DNA of 64,000 nucleotides from Haplomitrium mnioides (taxonomy: Eukaryota > Marchantiophyta > Haplomitriopsida > Calobryales): NCBI GenBank assembly GCA_049999725.1, contig JBNGIS010007632.1:200267-264266 (forward strand), written 5' to 3'. This document shows positions 55,370 to 64,000 of the stretch, piece after piece (position 1 is the first letter of the stretch; the number at the start of each line of letters is the position of its first letter). Made by a program: the position numbers and the translations under genes. The notes below the pieces were generated by a model. It was not told where the DNA came from. It ran no database searches and worked only from the letters and a program-made list of their open reading frames with translations.

Positions 55370-55846
55370 TGTAAAATAATCTCAAAGACCAAATCCAAAT
55401 GAGTAAGAACTCATTGTGAACTCTAATAGAGTTCTTCAACCCAAAGTAACTCAAGGTCCAAGCTAAGACCAAGAGTGCAAGCAAAAACCAAGTAACCAAA
55501 GAACCCAAGTGATTCGAAAGGAACTCCAAAATGAGGAGTCGGGCTAAGAAGCCCTTCTATTTATACATGAGAAGAGGGTGTCTTCCCTCTTTCTTCACTT
55601 ACAAGTCACTTCTAATTCAACCCTAAAGGTGACTGCCTACCAAAAGTGACTTCGAAATCAAACAATCTAAAAGTGACTCTCTACCAAAAATGACTTCGAA
55701 ATCAAGTAACCTAATAGTGACTCTCTACCAAAAGTGACTTCAAAGACAAGTAATCCATTCTAAACCCTAAAAGTGACTCACTACCTCTTCCTTCACTACT
55801 CTCTATTTTCCTACAAATAGCACAACCTTATGCTTGTATTATTACA
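55370..55846 (-). repeat. G2 5' LTR
   Basis: 477 bp, TGTAAAATAATC to TATTATTACA. It carries three to four U3 units of about 44 bp with AAAAGTGACTTC cores (55620-55770). On the minus strand a TATAAATAG element precedes the presumed transcription start. Confidence 0.92.
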
Positions 55847-55990
55847 CATACTTCATTCTTGTTTTCCTCCGAGAGCTAGTTATCGCAGCCTTTACATGAG
55901 ATTGAGTTGTATTAACCGCCTCCTCGAGGGTCTGAGGGTCTATCTGCCTTACCCAGGTCCCTATTCCTTTAGGCACTGCTGTGAAGAACC
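55847..55990 (-). pseudogene. X gag, middle fragment
   Basis: Minus-strand NRFFTAVPKGIGTWVRQIDP and EEAVNTTQSHVKAAIT. The first part includes the CATAC duplication left by G2. It is bounded on the other side by a solo LTR. Confidence 0.75.
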
Positions 55991-57046
55991 TGTTGGAAAG
56001 TAAACTCGAAAATCCACGTGAAGGAGTTGAGAAACTGTTGAAAGAGAGCACTTGATCGAAATGTGTGCTTCGAAGGAAACAAGAATGAGGTCAGATCGAA
56101 AAATGCCAGAAATCAGCTCGCGAAACGGCAGAATCGCGATGCTCCAGAAGTCTTCCAGAAATCGATGGTGGGGGGTCCAGAAATCGCAGAAACGCGATTA
56201 AGAAGGAGGGCGGCCGAAAACGGGAACACGATCCCTGTTTTCGATGTCCTGCTTTTTCTCACTCGACGACTCGCAGCCGTCTCGCAAACTCGCGGCCTCC
56301 TCACGATTGTGCGACCTCGTCACGATTGTGCAACCTCCTCATGAACTCGCGAGTTCCTCACGAACTCGCGACCTCCTCACCTTTCCACAACCTCCTCACG
56401 AAGACGCAACCTCCTCGACGTCGACGTGCTGACATTCGTGACCAGGGAAGCCGCAGCTTCTTTTCGAGCTCTCAACCTCCTCACGAAGTATAACCTCCTC
56501 ACGAAGTATGCTCGCAAGTTGACCCTGCTGCTTGTGCTCCAAAACGATATCAAGAACGTGATATCAAGAACGCCTTCACAAATATGAACCAGAGGAAGAA
56601 TGCACAAAGGAAAAATGGTTATGCTGAGGATGCCTCGAATGGGTCCTCTGTTTGTTTATATACTTGAATAAGCCACAGCTGCAAAACTAAACAACTATAA
56701 ACAAGACATGACCGAACACACCAAGTCTAGATGCCTGTCGGCACCTACTCCAGATGCCTGTAATCTGCACCCACTCCAGATGCTCGTAGGTACCTAATCA
56801 AAATTTGTGTGCCCATGCAGACACATGCTGATATCTGCATCTTCAAGAAATAGTCAACTTCCCAGGAAGCTCCCAGGTGCTCACACGTAGCAGTCCCCTT
56901 AACTACAACTAACTATTTCTAGCTAGCTAAGGTTAACAATAAATCTATTTACAATAGAGCCCCCTTCCCAGAATTGAACCTTGGGAAGGACTGGACTTGG
57001 ATCCTGGGAAGGATCCAACCTCCCACTTAAACAATGGTTCTCAACA
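55991..57046 (-). mobile_element. C2-type solo LTR inside X gag
   Basis: Plus-strand ends TGTTGGAAAG and GGTTCTCAACA. The right 90 bp match the start of the C2 LTR in reverse (CTTGGGAAGGACTG, CTCCCACTTAAACAATGG), and the length (1056 bp) is close to that of the C2 LTRs. X gag coding lies on both sides. The flanks GAACC and CTATT do not form a target duplication. Confidence 0.75.
56273..56424. repeat. 19-bp tandem repeat in the solo LTR
   Basis: Eight consecutive 19-bp units of the type GCGACCTCCTCACGAACTC, with about 80% identity. Two further units are at 56466-56503. Confidence 0.9.
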
Positions 57047-57543
57047 CTATTTACAGCAGCGAGGATACATGTTCATCATGTATCAGAGCTGGCTATTCTA
57101 GAGCAGCAAAGATACATTTCCAACAGAACCATGCTGTCAACATTCCGTCAGTGGCTGGCGGATTTAGCTTTTGAGCCACTTTTTTGAATCTCTATAGGAA
57201 TCTCCTCACAGATTCCTTCTTCTTCATTATGAGCTGACCCATCTTGATCAATGCCTCCATTTCCTCTTTGATTCCTTAGAATTGAGCAATGAATGCGGCC
57301 TTGAATGCTCCCTAGTCTCTTTGACATTATTTAGCAGATTCTTATACCATGGTTGTGCCTCTCCATTTAGGACAGCTCGCAAGATACTGATCTTGACATG
57401 GCTCTCCCCATTTGCTGCTGCGGTATTTTTCAGATCGTCAAGCTAGGCAATAAGGTCATCTTTCGGACGCCTTTTGAAGGACTTGTACTTGAAACAAACT
57501 CTCAATCCAGAAGGAGGTTTCAGGTTGGCCATCACAACACTAG
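57047..57543 (-). pseudogene. X gag, N-terminal fragment
   Basis: Retrotrans_gag core on the minus strand across some stops: PKDDLIA, DLKNTAAANGESHVKISILR, AVLNGEAQPWYKNLLNNVKE, then IKMGQLIMKK. The fragment ends at the solo LTR. At 57543 it joins R3-type sequence, so the true gag start and the 5' LTR are missing. Confidence 0.75.
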
Positions 57544-57578
57544 TATCAATCCACCTCTTAATATTGGTGCACCTTGGG

Positions 57579-58006
57579 TGTAATAGTACAACCATAAGGT
57601 TGTGATATTTATAAGAAAATAGAGAGGATTGAAGGAAGTGGTAGTGAGTCACTTTTAGGTTAAGATTGGATTACTTGCTTTTGAAGTCACTTTTGGTGGA
57701 GAGTCACTTTTAGGTTACTTGCATTCGAATTCACTTTTAGTAGTGAGTCACCTTTAGGGGTGAAATGAGAAGTGACTTGTAAGTGAAGAAAGAAGGATGA
57801 CACTCTCTTCTCTTGTATAAATAGAAGGGCTTCTTAGCCCCACTCCTCATTCTGGAGTTCCTCTCGAATCATTTGGGTTCTTTGGTTGCTTGGCTTTGTC
57901 TTATATTCTTGGCTTTAGTTTGCTTAATGGTTTTGAGTTGTGTAACTTTTTTAGAGTTGTCTTGAATTACTACTTACTTGGAGTTCGGTCTTTGAGTTCT
58001 TTTACA
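57579..58006 (+). mobile_element. G1-type solo LTR with target duplication
   Basis: 428 bp, TGTAATAGTACAACC to GTTCTTTTACA, flanked by perfect TTGGG on both sides (57574-57578 and 58007-58011). It contains the U3 AAAAGTGACT-type repeats (57650-57760). Clean solo LTR produced by recombination. Confidence 0.95.
57816..57824 (+). promoter_or_regulatory. TATA box of the G1-type LTR
   Basis: TATAAATAG in CTTGTATAAATAGAAGGG, a strong plant TATA sequence, conserved in all G-type LTR copies here. It probably sets the start of element transcription. Confidence 0.6.
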
Positions 58007-58150
58007 TTGGGAGTGAGTTCACCTAGATCGCCTGAGCCTCTAGAGCCTCCCGTCCAGCGATTCTTAGCGCCCTCCTGTCCACCTCCACTCTGGTTAGCCC
58101 CCTAGTGCAAGTTCACTCACTTCAATTGAAGTGTCACCAGAATGCGTCCT

Positions 58151-58803
58151 TTCCTCGTTGTTCCCCTCTGTTTACCGATCACGGCACACACTTTCTGAAC
58201 ATAATCATCAAGGAGCTCATTAAACGCTCTATCATTAAACACTGAAAGACAACTACCTACCATCGCAAGGCAAACAGGCTGACCAAGTGAGCCAATGGTA
58301 TCAGTAAGATTTTGAACTGCTCAATGACCGCCAACAAAACTGATAGGGACCTAAAACTACTTGGTGATTGGACAACATGCACTACTGCTAGTTGACTTTG
58401 AAGTGCCCACTGCATGAGTGCTGACCACTGAATGTCAGTGGGAGCACCAGAGCCGGACATCACCCCCTCAGCCAAGTGGACCAATTGGAGGAGGCACGAT
58501 TGGAGATAGAGGACCGGACGAGGCAGCAGCAGCAGCAGCTAAGGAAGGGCAGCATGACAGGAAACTGCGGCCTCCGTACCTTCAAGCCAGGGATTTAGTT
58601 TTGTTGTATGATAGCTGGTTCATCCACTTCCCAGGAAAAATTGCACACCCGTGGATGGGTCCCTACATCCTACAGCAATTGCATTGCAATGGGTTAGCCC
58701 AATTAACAACATTGCAGGGGGAAAAAATCAGCAATCATAGATACTATAACATGCTGAAGAAATACCACTACAAGGACTTGGAACCACCAAGATCATCAGG
58801 ATA
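58151..58803 (+). pseudogene. Gypsy integrase C-terminal relic, M copy 3
   Basis: Same as 22820-23450, including the 62-bp deletion (AAACTACTTGGTGATTGG at about 58352). A 128-codon open frame at 58418-58804 holds LQARDLVLLYDSWFIHFPGK and LQQLHCNGLAQLTTLQGEK. Confidence 0.75.
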
Positions 58804-59175
58804 GCAAGGCTAGGGGAGCTGACCAACCAGCAAGGAGGAGAACTTCAGTGGTTTTGGTAGGATTGGATCACTTTCCCGGCATTGCATTGTTTCATTTCAT
58901 TCCTTGTTTCTGCAGTCAATTCAGTGGTAGGAGTGACGCATTGAGCAACCGAAGGGAACACCCTAGCACTGTTGAAGGCAACCTTCAGCGAGCAACAGAG
59001 TTACCCGAGGAGCGAGGACCAAGGCATGAGGACACCCTATCTAGGCAATCAGAAAAGGGGAATAAATAAGCAGAAATTTTGCAAGGGCATGACACTCTTG
59101 GAAGGAGAGTTATGTCAGTCGGCTGGGAGTGGCGTTGCGCAAAATTTTTGGATTTTCTTTTGAAGGTGCAGCCAC
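58804..59175 (+). repeat. M tail, copy 3
   Basis: As at 23451-23816; passes into the A module, as it does at the start of the window. Confidence 0.75.
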
Positions 59176-61370
59176 TTAAACGTTACAGGGAAAGATTGGC
59201 AGGCCTCAAGCCTCTTAGTACGATCATCAGCAGATAGCATGCGGGGCGGAAGGGCACCATAGAACAAATGCAAGACATGGACTATGGACAAGAGATCCAA
59301 GAAGCTACCATGTACCCCTCACAAGTGCCAGCATTGAGAGGACAACACCTTGGGGGCATAGAAGGGTGCAATTGGAAGCCTAGGGAACAAGTAGCGATAG
59401 ATCTAGGGGAACATCAGTAGGATGGAGTGTCGTTAAAGGGGGAAAAGGCCCAGAGACATAAAGGACCTATGATAAAAATTAAATAAAAACTTAACAAAGA
59501 AAAAAAAAAGGAGAGGAACTTAGTGAAGAAAACTAGGAAGGTGGCAATGCAATAGGGGAAACGAATTGCCACTCCATGGTGGCATTCAGCTGACAAGGTG
59601 GTTGAAGTAGCAAAGTGTAACGCACAAGCATTGTGATTGGGGGTAGGGGGAAAGAGCCACTTACACGGCTTATGACCATCTTGAATTGCAATCCACCTAC
59701 GAAGATTGCAGGTCGTTCGGTGCAGAATTCGGTTGCATAATTTCTCAAAATTGATAGAGAAGATTGCAGGTAGAGTGAGAGGATTAATAGAAGGCTGGAG
59801 ACTCGAGTTTCTTGTGCGAAAAAATTCTTGGACCACCTCTTAGTGTGACAGGGAGCTTACAGGGTGAGCCAAGAAATTAAGGAATGCTGAATTTGGCTGC
59901 GCAAAGATCAACTACCAGCTCACATGAGGAAAATTGACATTGGAGGCATGAGTGTACAGGCAAAGGGAAGCCTCATTGTGAGGGATCAGATGATTATTGG
60001 GATGAGGCAAGAAAGGAAGAAAACCGAGGGGTTGAGGTGAGTATTTAGGAGCAAGTGTGGGTTGCAGTGGAGAGATGACCCAGACCAGCGAAAGCGTACT
60101 TGGCAGGAGCTAAAGGCTCCTCGGGAGGTGGACTCGGCCATGCAACAGGGATGCTTGGTTGGATTGTCACTTCTTTAGTTCCATGGATCCATAGGCCACC
60201 AAGGTGAGCTCTTCTGAATCCCAGTCTTTCACCATTCTAGGGAGATTGTTGGAAGTTGAATCCAATTGGCATAGAAGATCCCCCTGCTAGCTATAGAAGG
60301 TGCACCAGCTCCAGTGGAGCACAACGTCCCATCAGGTTGGTGCATCAATTGAAGATCAGGTTTGTTCCCTAATTGCTACAAGCTAGCCCATGAAGCAGCG
60401 TCTCCTTGGGAAGGGAGTGACCATCAGTCAAGGCGGAAAGGGTGAGTGGGTGACCAGTGGTGGACCAGTGGTGGTGAGTGCCACCTCCCTAGCTGAGGAG
60501 TAAGAATTGATGTCCTTGGGACAATGAAGGTAAAATCTATCTAGTGTTGGGTGGGTGCATGTGATTGGAAGTATGGAGGGCTGCGAGAGATTAGAAGGGA
60601 AAGAATAGGCCAGGACCTACAGTAGGATAGTGAAAGGAACCAGAGATTCATCGGAGGCAAAGGAAGAATTGTGACAACTCGAGGAAATTTTGAAGAAGTG
60701 TTCTCTGGTTGCAGACATCAGCACCAAAAAGTAAGTATCTGTACTGATTGTAGTAGCATTTGTGATATCGCAGCCACTTGAGTGGTTTGTAAATCCTTGT
60801 CTATTGAGGGTGAGAAAATATGCAATAAAGTAGCATTCTGCCCAACCAACAATCAATGAGTAGGTGAGTAGTGGCAAAGTGAGTTTGGCACAAAATTGAC
60901 CCCTCCCACAGCAAGCAATCCCCACCTTGAGCAAATTTGTCATGGAACAGGGGCATTTGGGCTAGCCCAAATGACAACATTATATTTTTGCACCTCTGAG
61001 TGACCGCTTATCGACCACTAGCTGCTCCACACACCTTTGTTGTTTCTATTGCCGATTGAGAGTCCCCTAGGAGTACTCAGCCATTAAGAAACAGGGTGGC
61101 AGAGATAAGACAATAACAATATGTGAAAAAAATCATAAAGCACTGCATTGCTCTTCTTCTCAGTCCCCACTCTGAGCTTTCACCTCCACGAGACCGCTTA
61201 TGGGGTAAGGACACCTTCATCATCATTTCTGAGCTTCTTCTTGGCTCACCCCTCAACATGCACACTCACTACATTTGGAACCTGACTCTTCACCTTGTTA
61301 TTCAGTGGGTTGAGTGGTAGAATCCAAGGTTAGTGGCTTAGTTCTTTGTTGGAAGGGATTGGGATCCCTC
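59176..61370. repeat. A module, copy 2 (uninterrupted)
   Basis: Matches 191-2187 plus 6169-6360 and so shows the empty target site of C1 at 61187-61200. No gene is recognised; frames on either strand are not conserved as proteins. Confidence 0.8.
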
Positions 61371-61525
61371 CTCTTGGGAATCTTGTTCACCTGCACCACA
61401 CTTCATCTAGGTGCCTCGTTAATCAAATCAGTGTGGTGCAGTCCACCTAGATGTGCACAAGTCTCACTTGTGACCAGTAACCTTAGTTGCCCTCTCCATG
61501 CTCTAAATCTGTAATGCATCACATC

Positions 61526-61565
<40 letters not shown>

Positions 61566-62008
61566 CTTGCCCACCTGCTGCAAGTCTCATAAGAGATCTC
61601 TCTGTTGGGCAATTCTTCTGCGACCCAGCTTTGTGAGTCTTCTGCAACCTGGATCTACATCCCTCCTACAAGGCCTGATTTTCAGAACCAGCCCGGACTG
61701 TTTTTGGAGCTCAACATTTCTTCTGCGACCTGGCTTGACACTTCAGTTTGGTTCTAAGGATCAAATAGGTTTAAGGGTCTCCTGAAATCCAAGGCAGGTC
61801 TGCGAAGCTCTAGATGAGCCTTGAAATTGTTTTTGCACGCAATACCTCTTCTTGGGAATCTTGTTCACCTGCACCACACTTCATCTAGGTGCATCGTTAA
61901 TCAAATCAGTGTGGTGTAGTCCAACTAGATGTGCACAAGTCTCACTTGTGACCAGAAACCTTAGTTGTCCTCTCCATGCTCTAAATCTGTAATGCATCGC
62001 ATCGCATC

Positions 62009-62043
<35 letters not shown>

Positions 62044-62326
62044 GCTGTAAGTCTCATAAGAGATCTCTCTGTTGGGAAATTCTTCTGCGACCCAGTTTTG
62101 TGAGTCTTCTGCAACCTGGATCTACATCCCTCCTACAAGGCCTGATTCTAAGAACCAGCCAGGACTGTTTTTGGAGCTCAACATTTCTTCTGCGACCTGG
62201 CTTGACACTTCAGTTTGGGTCTAAGGATCAAATAGGTTGGATGGTCTCCTGAAATCCAAGGCAGGTCTGCGAAGCTCTAGATAAGCCTTGAAATTGTTTT
62301 TGCAGGCTCCTACAAGACAACATTAC
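61371..62326. repeat. 478-bp tandem duplication with CT tracts
   Basis: Unit 1 begins at 61371 and unit 2 at 61849; each has CTTGGGAATCTTGTTCACCTG, a CT tract and the start of the LINE-like 5' region. Unit 2 lacks about 20 bp after the CT tract. Confidence 0.88.
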
Positions 62327-62451
62327 ACCGCAAAGAGTCAATTAAGTGGGGGACCAACATAGAGCTGAGTTCAGAGCAAACAGATGAGGGGCCTCACAGT
62401 CAAGCAAAGGGGTCTCCAGAGCTTGTGCAACAAGAAGTGGGGCTCAAAGGT
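62327..62451 (+). repeat. LINE-like 5' fragment
   Basis: Matches 6845-6970 and stops at CTCAAAGGTTG, where X-family LTR-like sequence begins. Confidence 0.7.
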
Positions 62452-63150
62452 TGCCCTACAGCGCCCCTACTTCTTATTCACAACTATACATTAAAGACTA
62501 TAAACATATGTACACTATATACTCGACAGAAGTACAGAGCGCCATGAGCTAGTGACTCCATACACCACACGAGTCTACCCTACGCCGCTACACATGTCAG
62601 CCCCCCACTCACACATGCGCCACCAGCTAGTTTATACCCTCCATGGTAGAGGGGCTTGGATTTATTCCACAAGCTTAAAAGAGGTTTGATTAACTTCTAC
62701 CTATGGAAGACAGTCCTACCGACTGCTAGCACACACTCCACCCAAGACCTGGACTAGGTCTTCTCCGCAATGCGCGAGCACTCACGCAGCCACCCCTTGT
62801 CTTCGGTCCCCCTTGAGCTGTAAACCAGCAACACCCTCTGAGTGTTACTGGGGATAAATCTTCTGCTGAACACAAACTGAGAGGACCCCAGGTCTGTCCT
62901 GGCTGCCTCTCATGCCTCCCAGCCGAACGAACTCTCTTCTCCTTTGAGTATCAATCCACCTTTTAACATTGGTGCACCTTGGGAGTGAGTTCACCTGGAT
63001 CACCCGAGCCTCTAGAGCCTCCCGCCCAGCGATTCTCAGCGCACTCCAGTCCACCTCCAGTCCAGTCTGGTTGGCTCCCTAGTGCAAGTTCACTCGCTTC
63101 AATTGAAGTGTCACCAGAGTGTGTCCTTTCCTTGATGTTCCCCCCTGTTT
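62452..63150 (-). repeat. X-family LTR-like block with R3 segment, copy 4
   Basis: Begins within the block (CAGCGCCCCTACTTC, matching 22137) and includes R3 at about 62600-63130, with a short internal duplication of CCAGTCCACCT. No gene. Confidence 0.65.
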
Positions 63151-63778
63151 ACCGATCACGGCACACACTTTCTGAACACAATCACCAAGGAGCTCATTGA
63201 GCGCTCTTTAGTTAAACACCGAAAGGCAACCACCTACCATCGCAAGGCTAACCGGTTGACTGAGTGAGCCAATGGTATCAGTAAGATTTTGAACCACTCA
63301 ATGGCCGCCAACAAAACTGATAAGGACCTAAAACTACTTGGTGATTGGACATCATGCACTATTGCTAGTTGAGTTTGAAGTGCCCACTCCACGAGTGCTG
63401 ACCACAGAACGTCAGTGGGAGCACCAGAGCTGGACATTACCCCCTCAGCCAAGTGGACCAATTGCAGGAGGCACGATTGGAGATAGAGGACTGGATGAGG
63501 CACCAGCAGCAGCTAAGGAAGGGCAGCATGACAAAAAACTGCGGCTTTCGTACCTTCAAGCAAGGGATTTAGTTTTGTTGTATGATAGCTGGTTCATCCA
63601 CTTCCCAGGAAAAATTGCACACTCGATGGATGGGGCCCTACATCCTACAACAATTGCATTGCAATGGGTTAGCCCAATTAACAACATTGCAGGGGGAAAA
63701 AATCAGCAATCATAGACACTATGACATGCTGAAGAAATACCACTACAAGGACGAGGAACCACCAGGATCATCAGGATA
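63151..63778 (+). pseudogene. Gypsy integrase C-terminal relic, M copy 4
   Basis: Same protein blocks as the other M copies, with the 62-bp deletion (about 63327-63345). LQARDLVLLYDSWFIHFPGK is readable, then a shift, then LQQLHCNGLAQLTTLQGEK and KKYHYKDEEPPG. Confidence 0.75.
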
Positions 63779-64000
63779 GCAAGGCTAGGGGAGCTGACCA
63801 ACCAGCAAGGAGGAGAACTTCAGTGGTTTTGGTAGGATTCGATCACTTTTTGGGCATTGCATTGTTTCATTTCATTCCTTGTTTCCGCAGTCAATTCAGT
63901 TGTAGGAGTGATGCATCGAGCAACCAAAGGGAACACCCTAGCACCTTTGAAGGCAACCTTCGGCGAGCAATAGAGTTACCCGAGGAGCGAGGACCAAGGC
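63779..64000 (+). repeat. M tail, copy 4, running off the window
   Basis: Ends in the same sequence that starts the window (CGGCGAGCAA at 63961 and at position 1). Confidence 0.8.

Larger units (their letters stand above)
46450..55846 (-). mobile_element. Ty3-gypsy chromovirus G2, with further insertions
   Basis: Full-length minus-strand insertion in the X gag. 3' LTR 46450-46883, 5' LTR 55370-55846, flanked by TATAC (46445-46449) and CATAC (55847-55851), a five-base target duplication with one change. Internal order is gag, protease, RT, RNase H, integrase, chromodomain. It is split by a 3.9-kb LTR-derived insert (50264-54138) and by a G1-type LTR (48017-48456). X gag coding resumes on both sides. 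Confidence 0.9.
27971..57543 (-). mobile_element. Ty3-gypsy element X (non-chromodomain), shattered by nested insertions
   Basis: Minus-strand pieces in element order are: gag N-part 57047-57543, gag middle 55847-55990, gag C-part and protease 44861-46449, RT/RNase H/integrase 34319-37080, polypurine tract and 3' LTR 27971-34122. The pieces read on from one another when the insertions between them are removed. The pre-RT motif (NDAFAWSHMDLKEVL and RMNPRFSLLVKEEIDKLLEA) and the lack of a chromodomain suggest the Athila/Tat side of plant gypsy elements. No 5' LTR was identified: gag is cut at 57543. Inserted material spans 37398-44860, 46450-55846 and 55991-57046. Confidence 0.75.
57544..58150 (-). 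repeat. R3 segment, split by a solo LTR
   Basis: R3 pieces 57544-57578 (ATCAATCCACCTCTTAATATTGG) and 58007-58150. They join seamlessly at CACCTTGGGAGTGAG once the LTR is removed, as in 62965-62990. Confidence 0.8.

Noticed and set aside
57085-57100. TATCAGAGCTGG, resembling a primer binding site
   Set aside because: It lies within X gag coding sequence and in the wrong orientation and distance from any LTR end.
61403-62114. Arg-Glu repeat proteins on the minus strand
   Set aside because: They are translations of CT microsatellites.

Overview
This window looks like repeat-choked nuclear DNA of a land plant with a large genome, possibly a fern or gymnosperm; the species cannot be fixed from the sequence. 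The evidence is Ty1-copia and Ty3-gypsy elements primed by plant-type initiator tRNA-Met sites, very long (about 3.1 kb) gypsy LTRs, many solo LTRs, a plant-type F-box gene and intron-bearing ribokinase exons. Nearly every retrotransposon frame is broken. A 100-N assembly gap lies at 12091-12190.

Layout. 1-8893: a composite repeat (integrase tail, 'A' module, CT tract, LINE-like ORF1 unit) split by a small copia element, C1 (2188-6168, TSD TCCAC). 8894-16293: copia C2, with 1.1 kb LTRs and a half-tRNA-type primer site; a foreign LTR plus PBS lies in its gag and its integrase is partly duplicated. 16294-21722: the only gene-like island. It holds an F-box gene (minus), an unrecognised proline-rich ORF with two RGF/GOLVEN-like motifs (minus), and the 3' end of a ribokinase gene (plus), broken by a frameshift. 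21086-26630: a 2.7 kb tandem duplication that carries the last ribokinase exon plus an LTR/integrase module 'M'. 26631-27970: a second LINE-like copy.

27971-57543: one decayed minus-strand non-chromodomain gypsy element, 'X', shattered by nested insertions. Its 3' LTR (27971-34122) contains a solo LTR of the same family (29980-33080, TSD CCGAA). Its pol is at 34319-37080 and its protease/gag pieces at 44861-46449, 55847-55990 and 47047-57543 (the last piece being 57047-57543). Between and inside them lie chromodomain gypsy elements G1 (38756-43617) and G2 (46450-55846, TSD TATAC/CATAC), a plus-strand gag/protease relic next to an inverted LTR pair (37398-38755), a copia relic C3 (43618-44689), and several solo or chimeric LTRs. 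57544-64000: further M and A modules in tandem with a G1-type solo LTR (TSD TTGGG), running off the end in the same sequence that opens the window.

No gene pathway or operon is present. The relationships are of insertion order, not of function. The most biologically interesting items are the RGF-like motif ORF, the ORF1-only LINE-like copies, the half-tRNA primer site of C2, and the well-dated nest of self-inserting LTRs.
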